NCBI GenBank assembly: GCA_019244185.1
Contig: JAFATB010000020.1
Coordinates: forward strand, 83,261 to 147,260
From: Acidobacteriota bacterium
GTDB lineage: Bacteria; Acidobacteriota; Thermoanaerobaculia; Gp7-AA8
Length of the DNA stretch: 64,000 bases
Direction: 5' to 3'
How positions within the stretch are numbered: the first letter of the stretch is position 1; each line of letters starts with the position of its first letter. A model generated the notes under the pieces. It made no database searches. It saw nothing but the letters and a program-made list of their open reading frames with translations, and had not been told where the DNA came from. The translations under genes and the position numbers were made by a program. Positions 27,104-36,614 of the stretch are shown here, piece after piece.

Positions 27104-28561
27104 TCAGGTATTCAGCAGGCCGCGGCGGAGACGAAGAGCGGTGTCCGTGCGTCCGCGCAGCGCGGCCGCGGATTCGATCGACGCGAGCAGATCGGAGAGA
27201 CGATCGGGCGCCGCCGCGAGCTCGTCGCGCAACGACGCGAGCAGCTCGTGCTCGACGAACGCGGCGTCGTGTTCCGCGCGCACCGGCTGCGCAGGTGGCG
27301 GATAGTCGGCGCCACCGGCGTACACCGGCGCGCCGTTCGCGGACTGCGCGATGACTTCGAGCGTGACGCGTCCCGCGATACCGCTCTCGACGAGCACCTC
27401 GTTCGCTTGCGCGCGGAGATCGATGATCTCGAAGAGCTTCTCCCCCGCCGCGCGGCCGCGCATGCGCACCGCCTCGCGGCAGAGATCGCGCAGCGTTCGC
27501 GACGCGCGCACGATCTGCCACAGCCGCCACTCTCCCGCGACGGATGGCGCGAGCACGATGGCGCGCTCGGGCGAGAGGCGCGACGTCGCGGCGACATGCC
27601 ATCGCGCCCACGCGATCAATGCCTCGCGTCCCTGTTCGAGATCCGGAAATGACGCCGCGGCCGGCGACGAGATCTGCCAGCCGCCGGTCGTGCTCACGCC
27701 GCGCCACGTGCCCGCGTCGTCGCGCGCGATCGAGATCGTGTGGCGTGCCGCCTCGTGCACGATGACGCGGCCCTGCACCGGCGGCCACACCAGTCCCGGC
27801 GGAATGCTCGCGTCGGGAGGACGTGGACTCGACTCGTCCGACGCGACGTGCTCGGTCACGTGCGGTGTCACGGCGGTCTCGCCTTCGACGTCGAAGACCA
27901 CGCCGGATGTCTTCCTCTCCTCTTCCACGATCATCGCGAGGAGCTGATCGCCGCTTTCGACTTCCGGCGCGCGCGCATCGAGCAGGCCGTCGGCCCACAA
28001 CGCGCGGACGCGATCGAGCGCGAGGCGGATCGCGAGCACGAACGTCTCACGCACGCCTTCGCCGCGCTCGGCGACCGCTTCCGTCATCGCCAGCGACAGT
28101 CCGCTGCCGAACGCGTCGCGCAGATCGTCGAGCGAGATCGCGTCGCGCAGATCGCGTTTGTTCGCCTGAATGACGATGCCGACGGCGACGCGCTGCTGCG
28201 ATGCGATCTCGCGCAGGATCGCGTACGAGCGCCGGTTGTCCGGCATCCGTTCGGGAAGCGAGTCGACGACGAACACCACCGCGTCGGCGGTTGCGAGCAG
28301 CATCCGCCGCCGGTTTTCGAGCACGGTTTGCCCTGGCGCGCTGACGATCTGACAGCGGATGGGCATGCCTTCGAACAGGCCGCCCACGTAGTCGACCCAG
28401 TCGAAGTACAACGTCCGCCCGTCCTCCTCGGCCGCCGAGAAGATCTGCGTGCCGAGGCTCTGCGCGAGGGCGCGCAGCGACGTCGTCTTGCCGGCCTGCG
28501 CCGGTCCGTCGTACACGAGGCGTACGACGAGTTGTGCCCGTTCCGGATCGATCCGCGCCAC
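27104..28561 (-). CDS. MglA-like small GTPase with long C-terminal extension
   Basis: 485 residues, GTG start. Residues 1-195 form a Ras-like GTPase of the MglA/Arf-related branch: P-loop YDGPAQAGKTTS (18-28), SAPGQ as G3 and QANKRD as G4 near residue 135. Typical bacterial MglA is about 195 residues. Here another 290 residues follow: an acidic linker, an Ile/Trp-rich beta segment (RVIVHEAARHTISIARDD) and helical parts with many Arg. I do not recognise the extension. Surrounded by three Roadblock genes, so it is probably the switch of a polarity or signal module. Confidence 0.85.
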   Translation of the reverse strand: MARIDPERAQLVVRLVYDGPAQAGKTTSLRALAQSLGTQIFSAAEEDGRTLYFDWVDYVGGLFEGMPIRCQIVSAPGQTVLENRRRMLLATADAVVFVVDSLPERMPDNRRSYAILREIASQQRVAVGIVIQANKRDLRDAISLDDLRDAFGSGLSLAMTEAVAERGEGVRETFVLAIRLALDRVRALWADGLLDARAPEVESGDQLLAMIVEEERKTSGVVFDVEGETAVTPHVTEHVASDESSPRPPDASIPPGLVWPPVQGRVIVHEAARHTISIARDDAGTWRGVSTTGGWQISSPAAASFPDLEQGREALIAWARWHVAATSRLSPERAIVLAPSVAGEWRLWQIVRASRTLRDLCREAVRMRGRAAGEKLFEIIDLRAQANEVLVESGIAGRVTLEVIAQSANGAPVYAGGADYPPPAQPVRAEHDAAFVEHELLASLRDELAAAPDRLSDLLASIESAAALRGRTDTALRLRRGLLNT

Positions 28562-28627
28562 GATGTCAGTTCCTCGCAGGACGGCGGCAGCGCCTCGGCG
28601 TCGAAGCGCTGCCGCACTCGGCGACAG

Positions 28628-28996
28628 CTACGTCAGGTTCGCGACGTGACGGGCGACGGACGTGCGCATGATCGCCAGGTTCGTCGTCGAGCGGTCGGCG
28701 GCGAGATAGATGAACGAGCCCGTGCCCACGAGCTTGATCAGATGCAGCTGATCGCTGAGCGTCAGCAGGATGTCCTCGAGCGCCGACGAGAGGCCGAGCG
28801 CGCGGATGGTCTTGTGCTTCTGCTTGACGATCTCGCTGTTGAACGCGCTGGCGGCGGCGAGATCGAAATCAGGACGGGCCGACTTGACGGCCAGCGTCAT
28901 TCCGGAATCGAGATCGACCAGCGACGCGGCGATGAATCCCGGCACTTCTCCCTGAATGCGTTCGAATGCGGCGACGACTTCTTTTTCCAATGCCAT
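28628..28996 (-). CDS. Roadblock/LC7 protein 2
   Basis: 122 residues from ATG at 28996 with GGAG 11 nt upstream. MALEKEVVAAFERIQGEVPG begins the first helix; FIAASLVDLDSGMTLAV, DILLTLSDQLHLIKLVG and FIYLAADRSTTNLAIMR are the typical strands. Clearly paralogous to the 29035 gene (shared DILLTLSDQ/DILISLNRQ region), so the pair arose by tandem duplication and may form heterodimers. Confidence 0.85.
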   Translation of the reverse strand: MALEKEVVAAFERIQGEVPGFIAASLVDLDSGMTLAVKSARPDFDLAAASAFNSEIVKQKHKTIRALGLSSALEDILLTLSDQLHLIKLVGTGSFIYLAADRSTTNLAIMRTSVARHVANLT

Positions 28997-29034
28997 GAGC
29001 TTCAGTCTCCTGTTGTTTGGTGGTTGGCGCTGCG

Positions 29035-29400
29035 TCAGATGGCCATGATCTTTTCGATGTTCGACAACGAGTGGCGCGCCATGGCCAGGTTGGCGCGGTT
29101 GCGGTCGACGACGAGGTAGATGAAGAAGCCGTCCTTCTTCTCCATCGGCCGGATGAGGTGGTACTGGCGATTGAGGCTGATGAGGATGTCTTCGATGGTG
29201 TCGTTGAGGTTCAGGCTGTTCATCGTCTTGCGCTTCGCGCGGACGACTTCCGTGTTGCCGGCGGCGGCCACCTCGAGGTTCACCGCCGAGCCGCCGCCTT
29301 CCGATCCGAGCATCATTCCGCTGTTCGAATCGACCACGCACGCGCCGATGAATCCGTCCACTTCACTGAGCTTCTGAAGGCCTTCTTTGATCGTTGCCAT
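29035..29400 (-). CDS. Roadblock/LC7 protein 3
   Basis: 121 residues with a good SD (AAGGAGAG). Sequence: VDGFIGACVVDSNSGMMLGS, then EDILISLNRQYHLIRPM and FFIYLVVDRNRANLAMAR. Complete Roadblock fold. It is the first of the two tandem paralogues and follows the 343-residue helical protein by 37 nt in the operon. Confidence 0.87.
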   Translation of the reverse strand: MATIKEGLQKLSEVDGFIGACVVDSNSGMMLGSEGGGSAVNLEVAAAGNTEVVRAKRKTMNSLNLNDTIEDILISLNRQYHLIRPMEKKDGFFIYLVVDRNRANLAMARHSLSNIEKIMAI

Positions 29401-29437
29401 TGCGTTTCTCTCCTTAATGGGTTGCTGAAGTCGAGCG

Positions 29438-30469
29438 TCATTCACTCGAGACGATCGATGAGAAAGGTTCGGAGATGGAGTCGTGCGGCTGGCCGGCGGG
29501 CGGCGCGACGCCGCGCTCGATGGCCAGCCGCGTGATGACCGACGTCCAGCAGTCGAGGCGCAGTCCGTCGGCGCTGTGCAGGTCGAGCAGGCGGTCGAGC
29601 TCGAGGTCGAGACCGAAGAGCGGCTCCGCGCCCTCGCGCAGTTGGCGCGTGTCGTCGCCGCGCTCAATCGCGTGCACGAGCCCCGCGAGCAGCGCGAGGT
29701 CGTGCGCGACGAGCTCGGAGCGCTGGCTGATGCCGCCGAGGAGCGCCACGACGGCGATCACTTCCTCCCACGTGCGCGCGCCGATGCTCTCGGCCGGATA
29801 CTCGGACGAGAGCCACGACTGCAGGCGGAACTGCAGCATGCGCAACTCGCGGCGGTCGCCGATGCGCATCGAGGAGTACTCGGTGGAGTTGAGCAGCGCC
29901 GCGATGCCGCGGCTCGCGGCGAGCAGCCTGCTCTTCAGATCCTGATGTCCCCTCCCCGCGTTCCACACTTCGCGGCGCAGCGTCGCGTAGCGGCGGCGCA
30001 CGGCCAGCGACGCCGCCAGCTCCGCCGCGCGGTCGAGCCGCGCCGGCAGATGGTCGTACCGACTGAGCGCGCCTTCGACGACGCTCGCCGATTTCGCGAG
30101 ACTGCGCAGCGAGCGCTCGCAGTTCTCGAGGAACGTCCAGTGATCGCACGGCTGCGCGTGCGTCAGCAGCGTGCGCCGCTGCTGGAGCGCCATGCCGGCC
30201 AGCGCGATGATGTCCGCCGCGTCGACGCGTTCGCGGTCGTCTTCGTCTTCCTCGAAGCGCGCGCCGACGCGGCTGATGATCGCGTACGTCTCATCGAGCA
30301 GCGGCACGATCGTGCGCAGCAGCGCCTCGTGCGCCGCCTCGGATTTGTCCGGCTCCGCCGCGCGCAGATCGATCGACTTGCCGCGCAGCAGCACGTCGCG
30401 AATCGCTTCCAGCGCACGGGAAACGAAATCCACGTGCTCGAAGGGCACATCCAGATCAACAGTTGCCAT
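29438..30469 (-). CDS. Helical protein, first gene of sigma-54 operon
   Basis: 343 residues, no signal peptide or membrane helix. Mostly alpha-helical and rich in Leu, Arg, Glu and Ala, with few strands. No motif recognised. It is the first gene after the sigma-54 promoter and precedes the Roadblock pair, so a scaffold or GTPase effector role is plausible but not shown. Confidence 0.6.
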   Translation of the reverse strand: MATVDLDVPFEHVDFVSRALEAIRDVLLRGKSIDLRAAEPDKSEAAHEALLRTIVPLLDETYAIISRVGARFEEDEDDRERVDAADIIALAGMALQQRRTLLTHAQPCDHWTFLENCERSLRSLAKSASVVEGALSRYDHLPARLDRAAELAASLAVRRRYATLRREVWNAGRGHQDLKSRLLAASRGIAALLNSTEYSSMRIGDRRELRMLQFRLQSWLSSEYPAESIGARTWEEVIAVVALLGGISQRSELVAHDLALLAGLVHAIERGDDTRQLREGAEPLFGLDLELDRLLDLHSADGLRLDCWTSVITRLAIERGVAPPAGQPHDSISEPFSSIVSSE

Positions 30470-30497
30470 TGCGGAATCGGACCGAGGTCGCCTAAGC

Positions 30498-30512
30498 GCA
30501 AGGCAGGTGCCA
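30498..30512 (-). promoter_or_regulatory. Sigma-54 promoter (-24/-12)
   Basis: On the minus strand TGGCAC-CTGCC-TTGC: exact -24 TGGCAC, exact 5-nt spacing and exact -12 TTGC of the RpoN consensus. The expected start site is near 30486, about 17 nt before the ATG at 30469. The next gene upstream encodes an NtrC-family activator. Confidence 0.85.
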
Positions 30513-30544
30513 CGGCCGCGCAGAGAGGAAGGCGCGTCGTCGTT

Positions 30545-30583
30545 GTCGCGATCCGCGACGGTTTGTCCAGGATCGAGACAAAC
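30545..30583. promoter_or_regulatory. Upstream inverted repeats, probable activator sites
   Basis: Two palindromes sit 60-100 bp upstream of the predicted sigma-54 start. GTCGCG-ATC-CGCGAC is at 30545-30559. GTTTGTC-N9-GACAAAC (perfect 7-bp arms) is at 30561-30583. The distance and symmetry are those of enhancer sites for dimeric NtrC-type activators. Binding is inferred. Confidence 0.6.
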
Positions 30584-30602
30584 GCAGCGCGACGTGCGCG
30601 GC

Positions 30603-32000
<1,398 letters not shown>

Positions 32001-32123
32001 GGATTACTACTGCCGGCGCGGACGCCAGAAAAATACACGCACCCGAAACGTTACCTGCGCCGCGATGATCGCACCGCGGGCCGCGCGTGTATACGTGCGC
32101 TTACGCCGACGACCGATGCTCGC

Positions 32124-32129
32124 TAACAT
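32124..32129 (+). promoter_or_regulatory. -10 hexamer TAACAT, leaderless-type, for rsmI
   Basis: TAACAT is 7 nt before the ATG at 32137. No SD. It supports that start over earlier in-frame ATGs. Confidence 0.5.
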
Positions 32130-32136
32130 GCACGCG

Positions 32137-32961
32137 ATGACGGGCAAGCTCCTCCTCGTCGGCACGCCGCTCGGCAATCTCTCCGACATGCCGCCGCGCG
32201 CCGTCGACGCGCTGAAGTCGGCGGATCTCATCCTCTGCGAGGACACGCGCCACACGCGCAAGCTGCTCACGCACTTCGGCATCGATCGTCCGACCGACAG
32301 CTATCACGAGCACAACGAGGACGCGAAAGCGGACTCGCTCGTCGACCGCATCGAGCGCGGCGAGACGCTCGCGCTCGTGAGCGACGCGGGCATGCCGGTC
32401 GTCTCCGATCCCGGCTATCGCATCGTGCGCATCGCGCGCGAACGCGGCGTCGTCGTCGAGCCGGTGCCGGGTCCCTTCGCGGGCGTCCTCGCGCTCGCCG
32501 CCAGCGGCATCGCACCGCTCCCCTTCACCTTCCTCGGCTTCTCGCCGCATCGCCAGGGTGAGCGCCTCGATTTCTATCGACGCGCCGCGGAGCTCGGGCA
32601 CACGACGATCGTCTACGAGTCACCGGAGCGCGTCATCGCCTCGCTCGAAGACGCGCTCGCGGTCCTCGGCGACGCCGAATGCGCCGTCGCGCGCGAGCTC
32701 ACGAAGCTGCACGAGGAGATCGTGAGCGGACGGATCTCGGAGGTGCTGGCGACGCTGCGCGAACGCGAGCGCGTGCATGGCGAGATCACGCTCGTCTTCG
32801 GCGCGGCGGCGGTCGCGGCGGAAGAAGTGTCGACGGAAACGCTGCGCGCGGAGTTCGAGCGGTTGCGCGAAGAAGGGCTGCGGCGCAACGACGCGGTGAA
32901 AGCGGTCGCGGAGAAATTCGGGATGCGGCGGAACGACGTCTATCGTCTGCTCGCCGGCTGA
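32137..32961 (+). CDS. rsmI: 16S rRNA 2'-O-methyltransferase RsmI
   Basis: Methylates ribose of C1402 in 16S rRNA. 274 residues from ATG at 32137; 46 upstream in-frame codons are not conserved. Tetrapyrrole-methylase fold with LLLVGTPLGNLSDMPPRA, CEDTRHTRKLL, LVSDAGMPVVSDPGY and the loop VPGPFAGVLAL. Its last 22 bases overlap, tail to tail, the 3' end of pgsA. Confidence 0.96.
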   Translation: MTGKLLLVGTPLGNLSDMPPRAVDALKSADLILCEDTRHTRKLLTHFGIDRPTDSYHEHNEDAKADSLVDRIERGETLALVSDAGMPVVSDPGYRIVRIARERGVVVEPVPGPFAGVLALAASGIAPLPFTFLGFSPHRQGERLDFYRRAAELGHTTIVYESPERVIASLEDALAVLGDAECAVARELTKLHEEIVSGRISEVLATLRERERVHGEITLVFGAAAVAAEEVSTETLRAEFERLREEGLRRNDAVKAVAEKFGMRRNDVYRLLAG

Positions 32962-33548
32962 TCGATGAGGATCGCGCGCGAGAACTTGATGAAGTAGTCG
33001 ATGCCCGAGGCGAGCGCGAAAAGCATCACCGCCCACAGCGCGATCGTGCCGGTGAGGCGCAGCTCGCCGAGCTCGTAGCCGAGGATCAGGAGCGAGATGG
33101 CGATCACCTGCGAAATCATCTTGCCTTTGCCGAGCGGCGACGCGGCGATGGTCACGCCCTGCTGCGCGGCGATCGAGCGCAGACCCGACACCGCGAACTC
33201 GCGTCCGATGATGATCACCACCATCCACGCGGGCACGTGCTTCGAGTCCATCTCCACGAGCGAGATGAACGCGGCGGACATGAGCAGCTTGTCGGCGATC
33301 GGATCGAGCAGCGCGCCGAGGCGCGTGGTCTGGTTGCGGCGCCGCGCGAGCCAGCCGTCGAAGAAGTCGGTGACGGCGGCGACCAGGAAGATGCCGAGGC
33401 CGACGTACTCGCGTCCGGTGAACTTCGTCAGGAGGACGACGACGAGGAACGGAACGAGGAAGATGCGCAGCAGCGTCAGCGCGTTCGGAAGGTTCCAGAT
33501 CTCGGTCGATGCATACGTGGGGCGCGCGACGGTATCGGGGACGGACAT
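32940..33548 (-). CDS. pgsA: CDP-diacylglycerol-glycerol-3-phosphate 3-phosphatidyltransferase
   Basis: Makes phosphatidylglycerophosphate. About 202 residues from ATG at 33548. Six transmembrane helices. The CDP-alcohol phosphotransferase motif DG-x2-AR-x8-G-x3-D-x3-D is complete (DFFDGWLARRRNQTTRLGAL, then DPIAD). A TATCCT hexamer lies 18 nt before the start. Confidence 0.94.
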   Translation of the reverse strand: MSVPDTVARPTYASTEIWNLPNALTLLRIFLVPFLVVVLLTKFTGREYVGLGIFLVAAVTDFFDGWLARRRNQTTRLGALLDPIADKLLMSAAFISLVEMDSKHVPAWMVVIIIGREFAVSGLRSIAAQQGVTIAASPLGKGKMISQVIAISLLILGYELGELRLTGTIALWAVMLFALASGIDYFIKFSRAILIDQPASRR

Positions 33549-33619
33549 CGACTCTCGCGAGTCAGGATAGTCGTTTCGTCCGGACGTGGGAAGCATCGCT
33601 AGGAATTTCAACCACGCAA

Positions 33620-33647
33620 TTGACATTCCGGGTGCAGCAGTTAGAAT
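33620..33647 (+). promoter_or_regulatory. Consensus sigma-70-type promoter for tRNA-Leu
   Basis: TTGACA, 16-nt spacer, TAGAAT; the tRNA begins 23 nt after the -10 box. It is the best sigma-70-like promoter in the window. Confidence 0.8.
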
Positions 33648-33670
33648 CGCCCGCCTTCACAGGTTCTCAC

Positions 33671-33757
33671 GCGAAAGTGGCGGAACTGGTAGACGCGCAG
33701 GTCTCAGAAGCCTGTGACCGCTAGGTCATGGGGGTTCGATTCCCCCCTTTCGCACCA
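33671..33757 (+). tRNA. tRNA-Leu (anticodon CAG)
   Basis: 87 nt including an encoded CCA end. Acceptor arms GCGAAAG / CTTTCGC pair fully. The anticodon loop CTCAGAA gives CAG, reading CUG codons. The long variable arm TGACC-GCTA-GGTCA marks a class II tRNA, and the T-arm carries GGTTCGATTCC. Confidence 0.97.
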
Positions 33758-33766
33758 ACCTCTCTC

Positions 33767-34915
33767 CTACGTCAGCCGTTCGTCTCCCGAAACCGGCAGC
33801 CGCAGTGCCACCGCCTCGTGCGCGTGCAGATCGCACTGGTTCGCCGCGCCGCGGGCCATGAGAGCGCCCTCTCGTTTGAAGTGAATCTTCGAGGGTGACG
33901 TCCGGTGCGCGGAGATGCGGCGCCAGTGGATGTGCACCTCGCCGACCGGCAAGCCCGCGAACGTGTACGCGCGCGAGTAGTTGTTGACGCCGTCTTCCAC
34001 GGCGCCGGTGACGGGATCCGCACCACCGGAGTACTTGGGCGACGCGGTCACGGCCGCGGTCCGCATCTGCCCCACGTAGTTGGTGTAGACCTGCGTCGCG
34101 TTGTGGCTGCCGACGTACGTCGCGATGTCCGCCAGTCGTTGCGCTTCGGCTGCCGCCGCCGCGGCGGCTGCTGCCGCCGCTGCAGCTGCTGCCGCGGCAG
34201 CAGCATCGGCGACCGCCGTACGTCTCGCGGTGTACGCCGCCTTGATCCCGTCCCGCTCCGCGATGCTGTCGTCGTACGTATTCGCGATGCCGAGCGCGGC
34301 GCGCGCCGCATCGACGCGACGCCTGTTCTGCACATCCTTCATCTTCAGACCGGCATCGTCCGCGTAAATGCGTTCGCCGAGTTGCACCTGTTCCGCCGGC
34401 GTCAGCAGACGCTGCACCGTACGCGCCGCGGCCGGCGGACGCGTCATCCGCTGCGCGACGAACGCCGCCTCGACACGCAGCGACATCCGCGAGGCCTCGG
34501 CTTCGGCCGCCGCATCGTGCACGACCGCCACTCCGCCGCCGAACGGATTGCGAATGCGGCCGGCGCGCTGCTGCACGACGTGCGCGAGCTCGCGGCCGAG
34601 GAGCTGGCGTCCGCGCGGCGTCGCGGGATCGTACTGGCCGGTCGCGAAGTGGGTGTCGGAGCCGCGCGTGAACGCCGTCGCGCCGAGGGCCGCCGCGTGC
34701 GGTCCGACGTGAATGCGCATGTCGGAGAACGACGTGTTGAAGACCGACTCCATCATCTGCCGCACGGGCGCGTGCAGCGGCATGCCGCGACCGGCGCCGA
34801 AATTCGAAAGCGCCGGCGGCAGCGGCACGCTGGTGGCGCCGCGCGCCTGCACGCGCGTCGCGAGCTGGGCGACACCATGAGGGAAGGATCCCTGAATCAC
34901 ATCCGCACGCGGCAT
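33767..34915 (-). CDS. eCIS-core (DUF4157-like) protein with poly-Ala tract
   Basis: 382 residues from ATG at 34915 with GGGAGG 6 nt upstream. Residues about 50-130 match the eCIS core domain: APVRQMMESVFNTSFSDMRI, VGPHAAALGATAFTRGSDTH and FATGQYDP. It ends in GRELAHVVQQR, where the usual HELxH has Arg for His, so the metal site looks lost. Residues about 235-260 hold an Ala tract of about 19 residues encoded by mixed GCN codons. The C-terminal 110 residues are unassigned. No eCIS sheath, baseplate or ATPase genes are in this window. Confidence 0.75.
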   Translation of the reverse strand: MPRADVIQGSFPHGVAQLATRVQARGATSVPLPPALSNFGAGRGMPLHAPVRQMMESVFNTSFSDMRIHVGPHAAALGATAFTRGSDTHFATGQYDPATPRGRQLLGRELAHVVQQRAGRIRNPFGGGVAVVHDAAAEAEASRMSLRVEAAFVAQRMTRPPAAARTVQRLLTPAEQVQLGERIYADDAGLKMKDVQNRRRVDAARAALGIANTYDDSIAERDGIKAAYTARRTAVADAAAAAAAAAAAAAAAAAAAEAQRLADIATYVGSHNATQVYTNYVGQMRTAAVTASPKYSGGADPVTGAVEDGVNNYSRAYTFAGLPVGEVHIHWRRISAHRTSPSKIHFKREGALMARGAANQCDLHAHEAVALRLPVSGDERLT

Positions 34916-35002
34916 TGCACGCCTCCCGATGATCGGATCGCATTCATCGTAGCAGCAGCGCCGCATGCGCGGTCGCTCTTCCCGCTGGCCCATCCTTCGC
35001 AG

Positions 35003-35008
35003 TAAGTT
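35003..35008 (+). promoter_or_regulatory. -10 hexamer TAAGTT, leaderless-type
   Basis: TAAGTT is 7 nt before the ATG at 35016; no SD. Confidence 0.4.
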
Positions 35009-35015
35009 GTTCGCG

Positions 35016-35441
35016 ATGAGGCGCATCGCCGTTCTTCTGTCCGCCGTCCTGCTGCTCGCCGCGTGCGACGCGACCACCGCACCGCAACAAAACGCGCAGA
35101 GCGAGATGCGGACGATCAGCTCCGCGCCGCCGCGACCCGCCCCGCTCGACGCGCCGCCGACACTGCAGGACGAGGCGCCGCCGCCGAAGCCGAAAGCGAT
35201 GCCGTGGGAGACGCCGACACCGATCGTCTTCACGCCCGACGACGAGAAGCTGCGCGCGTCGCTGCCGTTCACGCCCGCCATCGCCATGGACCCGATCGAC
35301 GGCAGCAAGATCTCCATCCGCGCCGCCACGCCCACCTTCGAGTTCAAGGGAAAGATCTACTATTTCTCGTCGGACGATCACAAACGCACGTTCATGTCCA
35401 AGCCCGAGGAATACGCGAAGGGCGTCTTCACCAAACTCTAG
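35016..35441 (+). CDS. YHS-domain lipoprotein
   Basis: 141 residues. Lipoprotein signal with lipobox LLAAC, then a Pro-rich linker (residues 25-75). The YHS domain occupies about 90-140: DPIDGSKISI, TFEFKGKIYYFSSDDHKRTF and PEEYAKG. The usual first-position Cys (DPVCG) is replaced by Ile-Asp, so metal binding may differ. Located at an inner or outer membrane surface. Confidence 0.85.
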   Translation: MRRIAVLLSAVLLLAACDATTAPQQNAQSEMRTISSAPPRPAPLDAPPTLQDEAPPPKPKAMPWETPTPIVFTPDDEKLRASLPFTPAIAMDPIDGSKISIRAATPTFEFKGKIYYFSSDDHKRTFMSKPEEYAKGVFTKL

Positions 35442-35450
35442 GCGGCGCGC

Positions 35451-36614
35451 TCATCGCGTGACGACGATCCCGGAGGTCCAGCGCACTTCTCCGAGGTCGA
35501 GCGAGCGCCAGTAGACCTTCTGCAGCGACGTCTCGAGCGCGAGTCCACGATCGAGCTGAACGCGCAGCGCCAGCGCCGCCGCGACTCCCGCTTCCACGCC
35601 CGCGACGAGTTCCACGCCATTGCGCGTGAGGAGCCGATGTTCGTCGCGCCAGTCGGCGAGCTCGACGCCGGCGCTGCCTCGCAGCGCGAGCGCGCGCGTC
35701 AGCGGCACGACGCGCGAGATTGCCACGCCGTACCCTTCGATCGTCTTGCTGCGAAAGTTGCCGTCGTAGCCGCGGAACATCGACGGGATGGAGGACTCGT
35801 GCGCGGTCGAGCTCCACGACAGCTCGACGTCGACGTGATGCCACGGCAGACGGCGCGCGGCCGACAATCGATTCACGGCCGCGGCGGTCAGGGCACGGTC
35901 GCTGCCGAGGCCCGCGCCCGGCCACGTCGTTCCCGTCATCGCACCGAACTCCCACGAGGAAAGGGCGGCGCCGGATCCGTCCGCGACGAGCATCACGGAG
36001 ATGTCGCGCGATGGCGCCGCGTGCATGCGCGAGAGCGTGAAGTCGCGGCGCGATACGCGGACTGACGCTCCCGGCCGCAACGGCAGCGTCGCCGCGAGCT
36101 CGAGGAAACGCATGCCGCCCAGCTCGTCGCGCGTCGTCGTCGCGAACGCGCCGATTCCGTAGCGCGCTCCGAATCCGAACCGCGCAAGCCGTACATCCGC
36201 GCCCGCGAACGCCGATCCGCTGAGCAGCGCGAAGTCTCGCTGGCTGAGGTTGTACTCCGTATGACTGATCGCGGCGTCCGCTCCGCCGACGATCCGCACG
36301 GGGCCGAGCGTCCAGAAGTCGCGTTCCCGGCCCGCGCGGAATCCGATCGAGTCGTCGAGGTTTCCGCGCGCGAAGTCGACGGCGTCGCAGTTCGGCGCCG
36401 CAATGCGTGACGCGACGACACCCGCGTCGGGCGCACTCTCGATGTCACGGCAGCTGGGCTGATCGTGTCCGTGGTGGCCGATCGTCGTCCACCGCGAGGT
36501 GAAGCCGCCGGCAAACGTCCGCCATTCGTCGGCGCGCGCGGCCTGGATGGGAAGAAGGACCGCGAACAGCGCGGTCGCGATGCGAAATCGGAGACGTCGT
36601 GTTTGCGTGAGCAC
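35451..36614 (-). CDS. Exported outer-membrane-like protein, unknown
   Basis: 387 residues with a signal peptide (ending AARA). The mature part is beta-rich, with repeated alternating strands (RFGFGARYGIGAFATTT, GMRFLELAATLPLRPGASVR, GYGVAISRVVPLTRALALRG) and a final strand VRWTSGIVVTR. Two Cys in the N-terminal part could form a disulfide. It has the look of an outer-membrane barrel; no family recognised. Convergent with the YHS gene. Confidence 0.65.
   Translation of the reverse strand: MLTQTRRLRFRIATALFAVLLPIQAARADEWRTFAGGFTSRWTTIGHHGHDQPSCRDIESAPDAGVVASRIAAPNCDAVDFARGNLDDSIGFRAGRERDFWTLGPVRIVGGADAAISHTEYNLSQRDFALLSGSAFAGADVRLARFGFGARYGIGAFATTTRDELGGMRFLELAATLPLRPGASVRVSRRDFTLSRMHAAPSRDISVMLVADGSGAALSSWEFGAMTGTTWPGAGLGSDRALTAAAVNRLSAARRLPWHHVDVELSWSSTAHESSIPSMFRGYDGNFRSKTIEGYGVAISRVVPLTRALALRGSAGVELADWRDEHRLLTRNGVELVAGVEAGVAAALALRVQLDRGLALETSLQKVYWRSLDLGEVRWTSGIVVTR

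Noticed and set aside
33671..35000. Integrated element bounded by tRNA-Leu direct repeats
   Set aside because: No second copy of the tRNA 3' end and no integrase is visible in the window.
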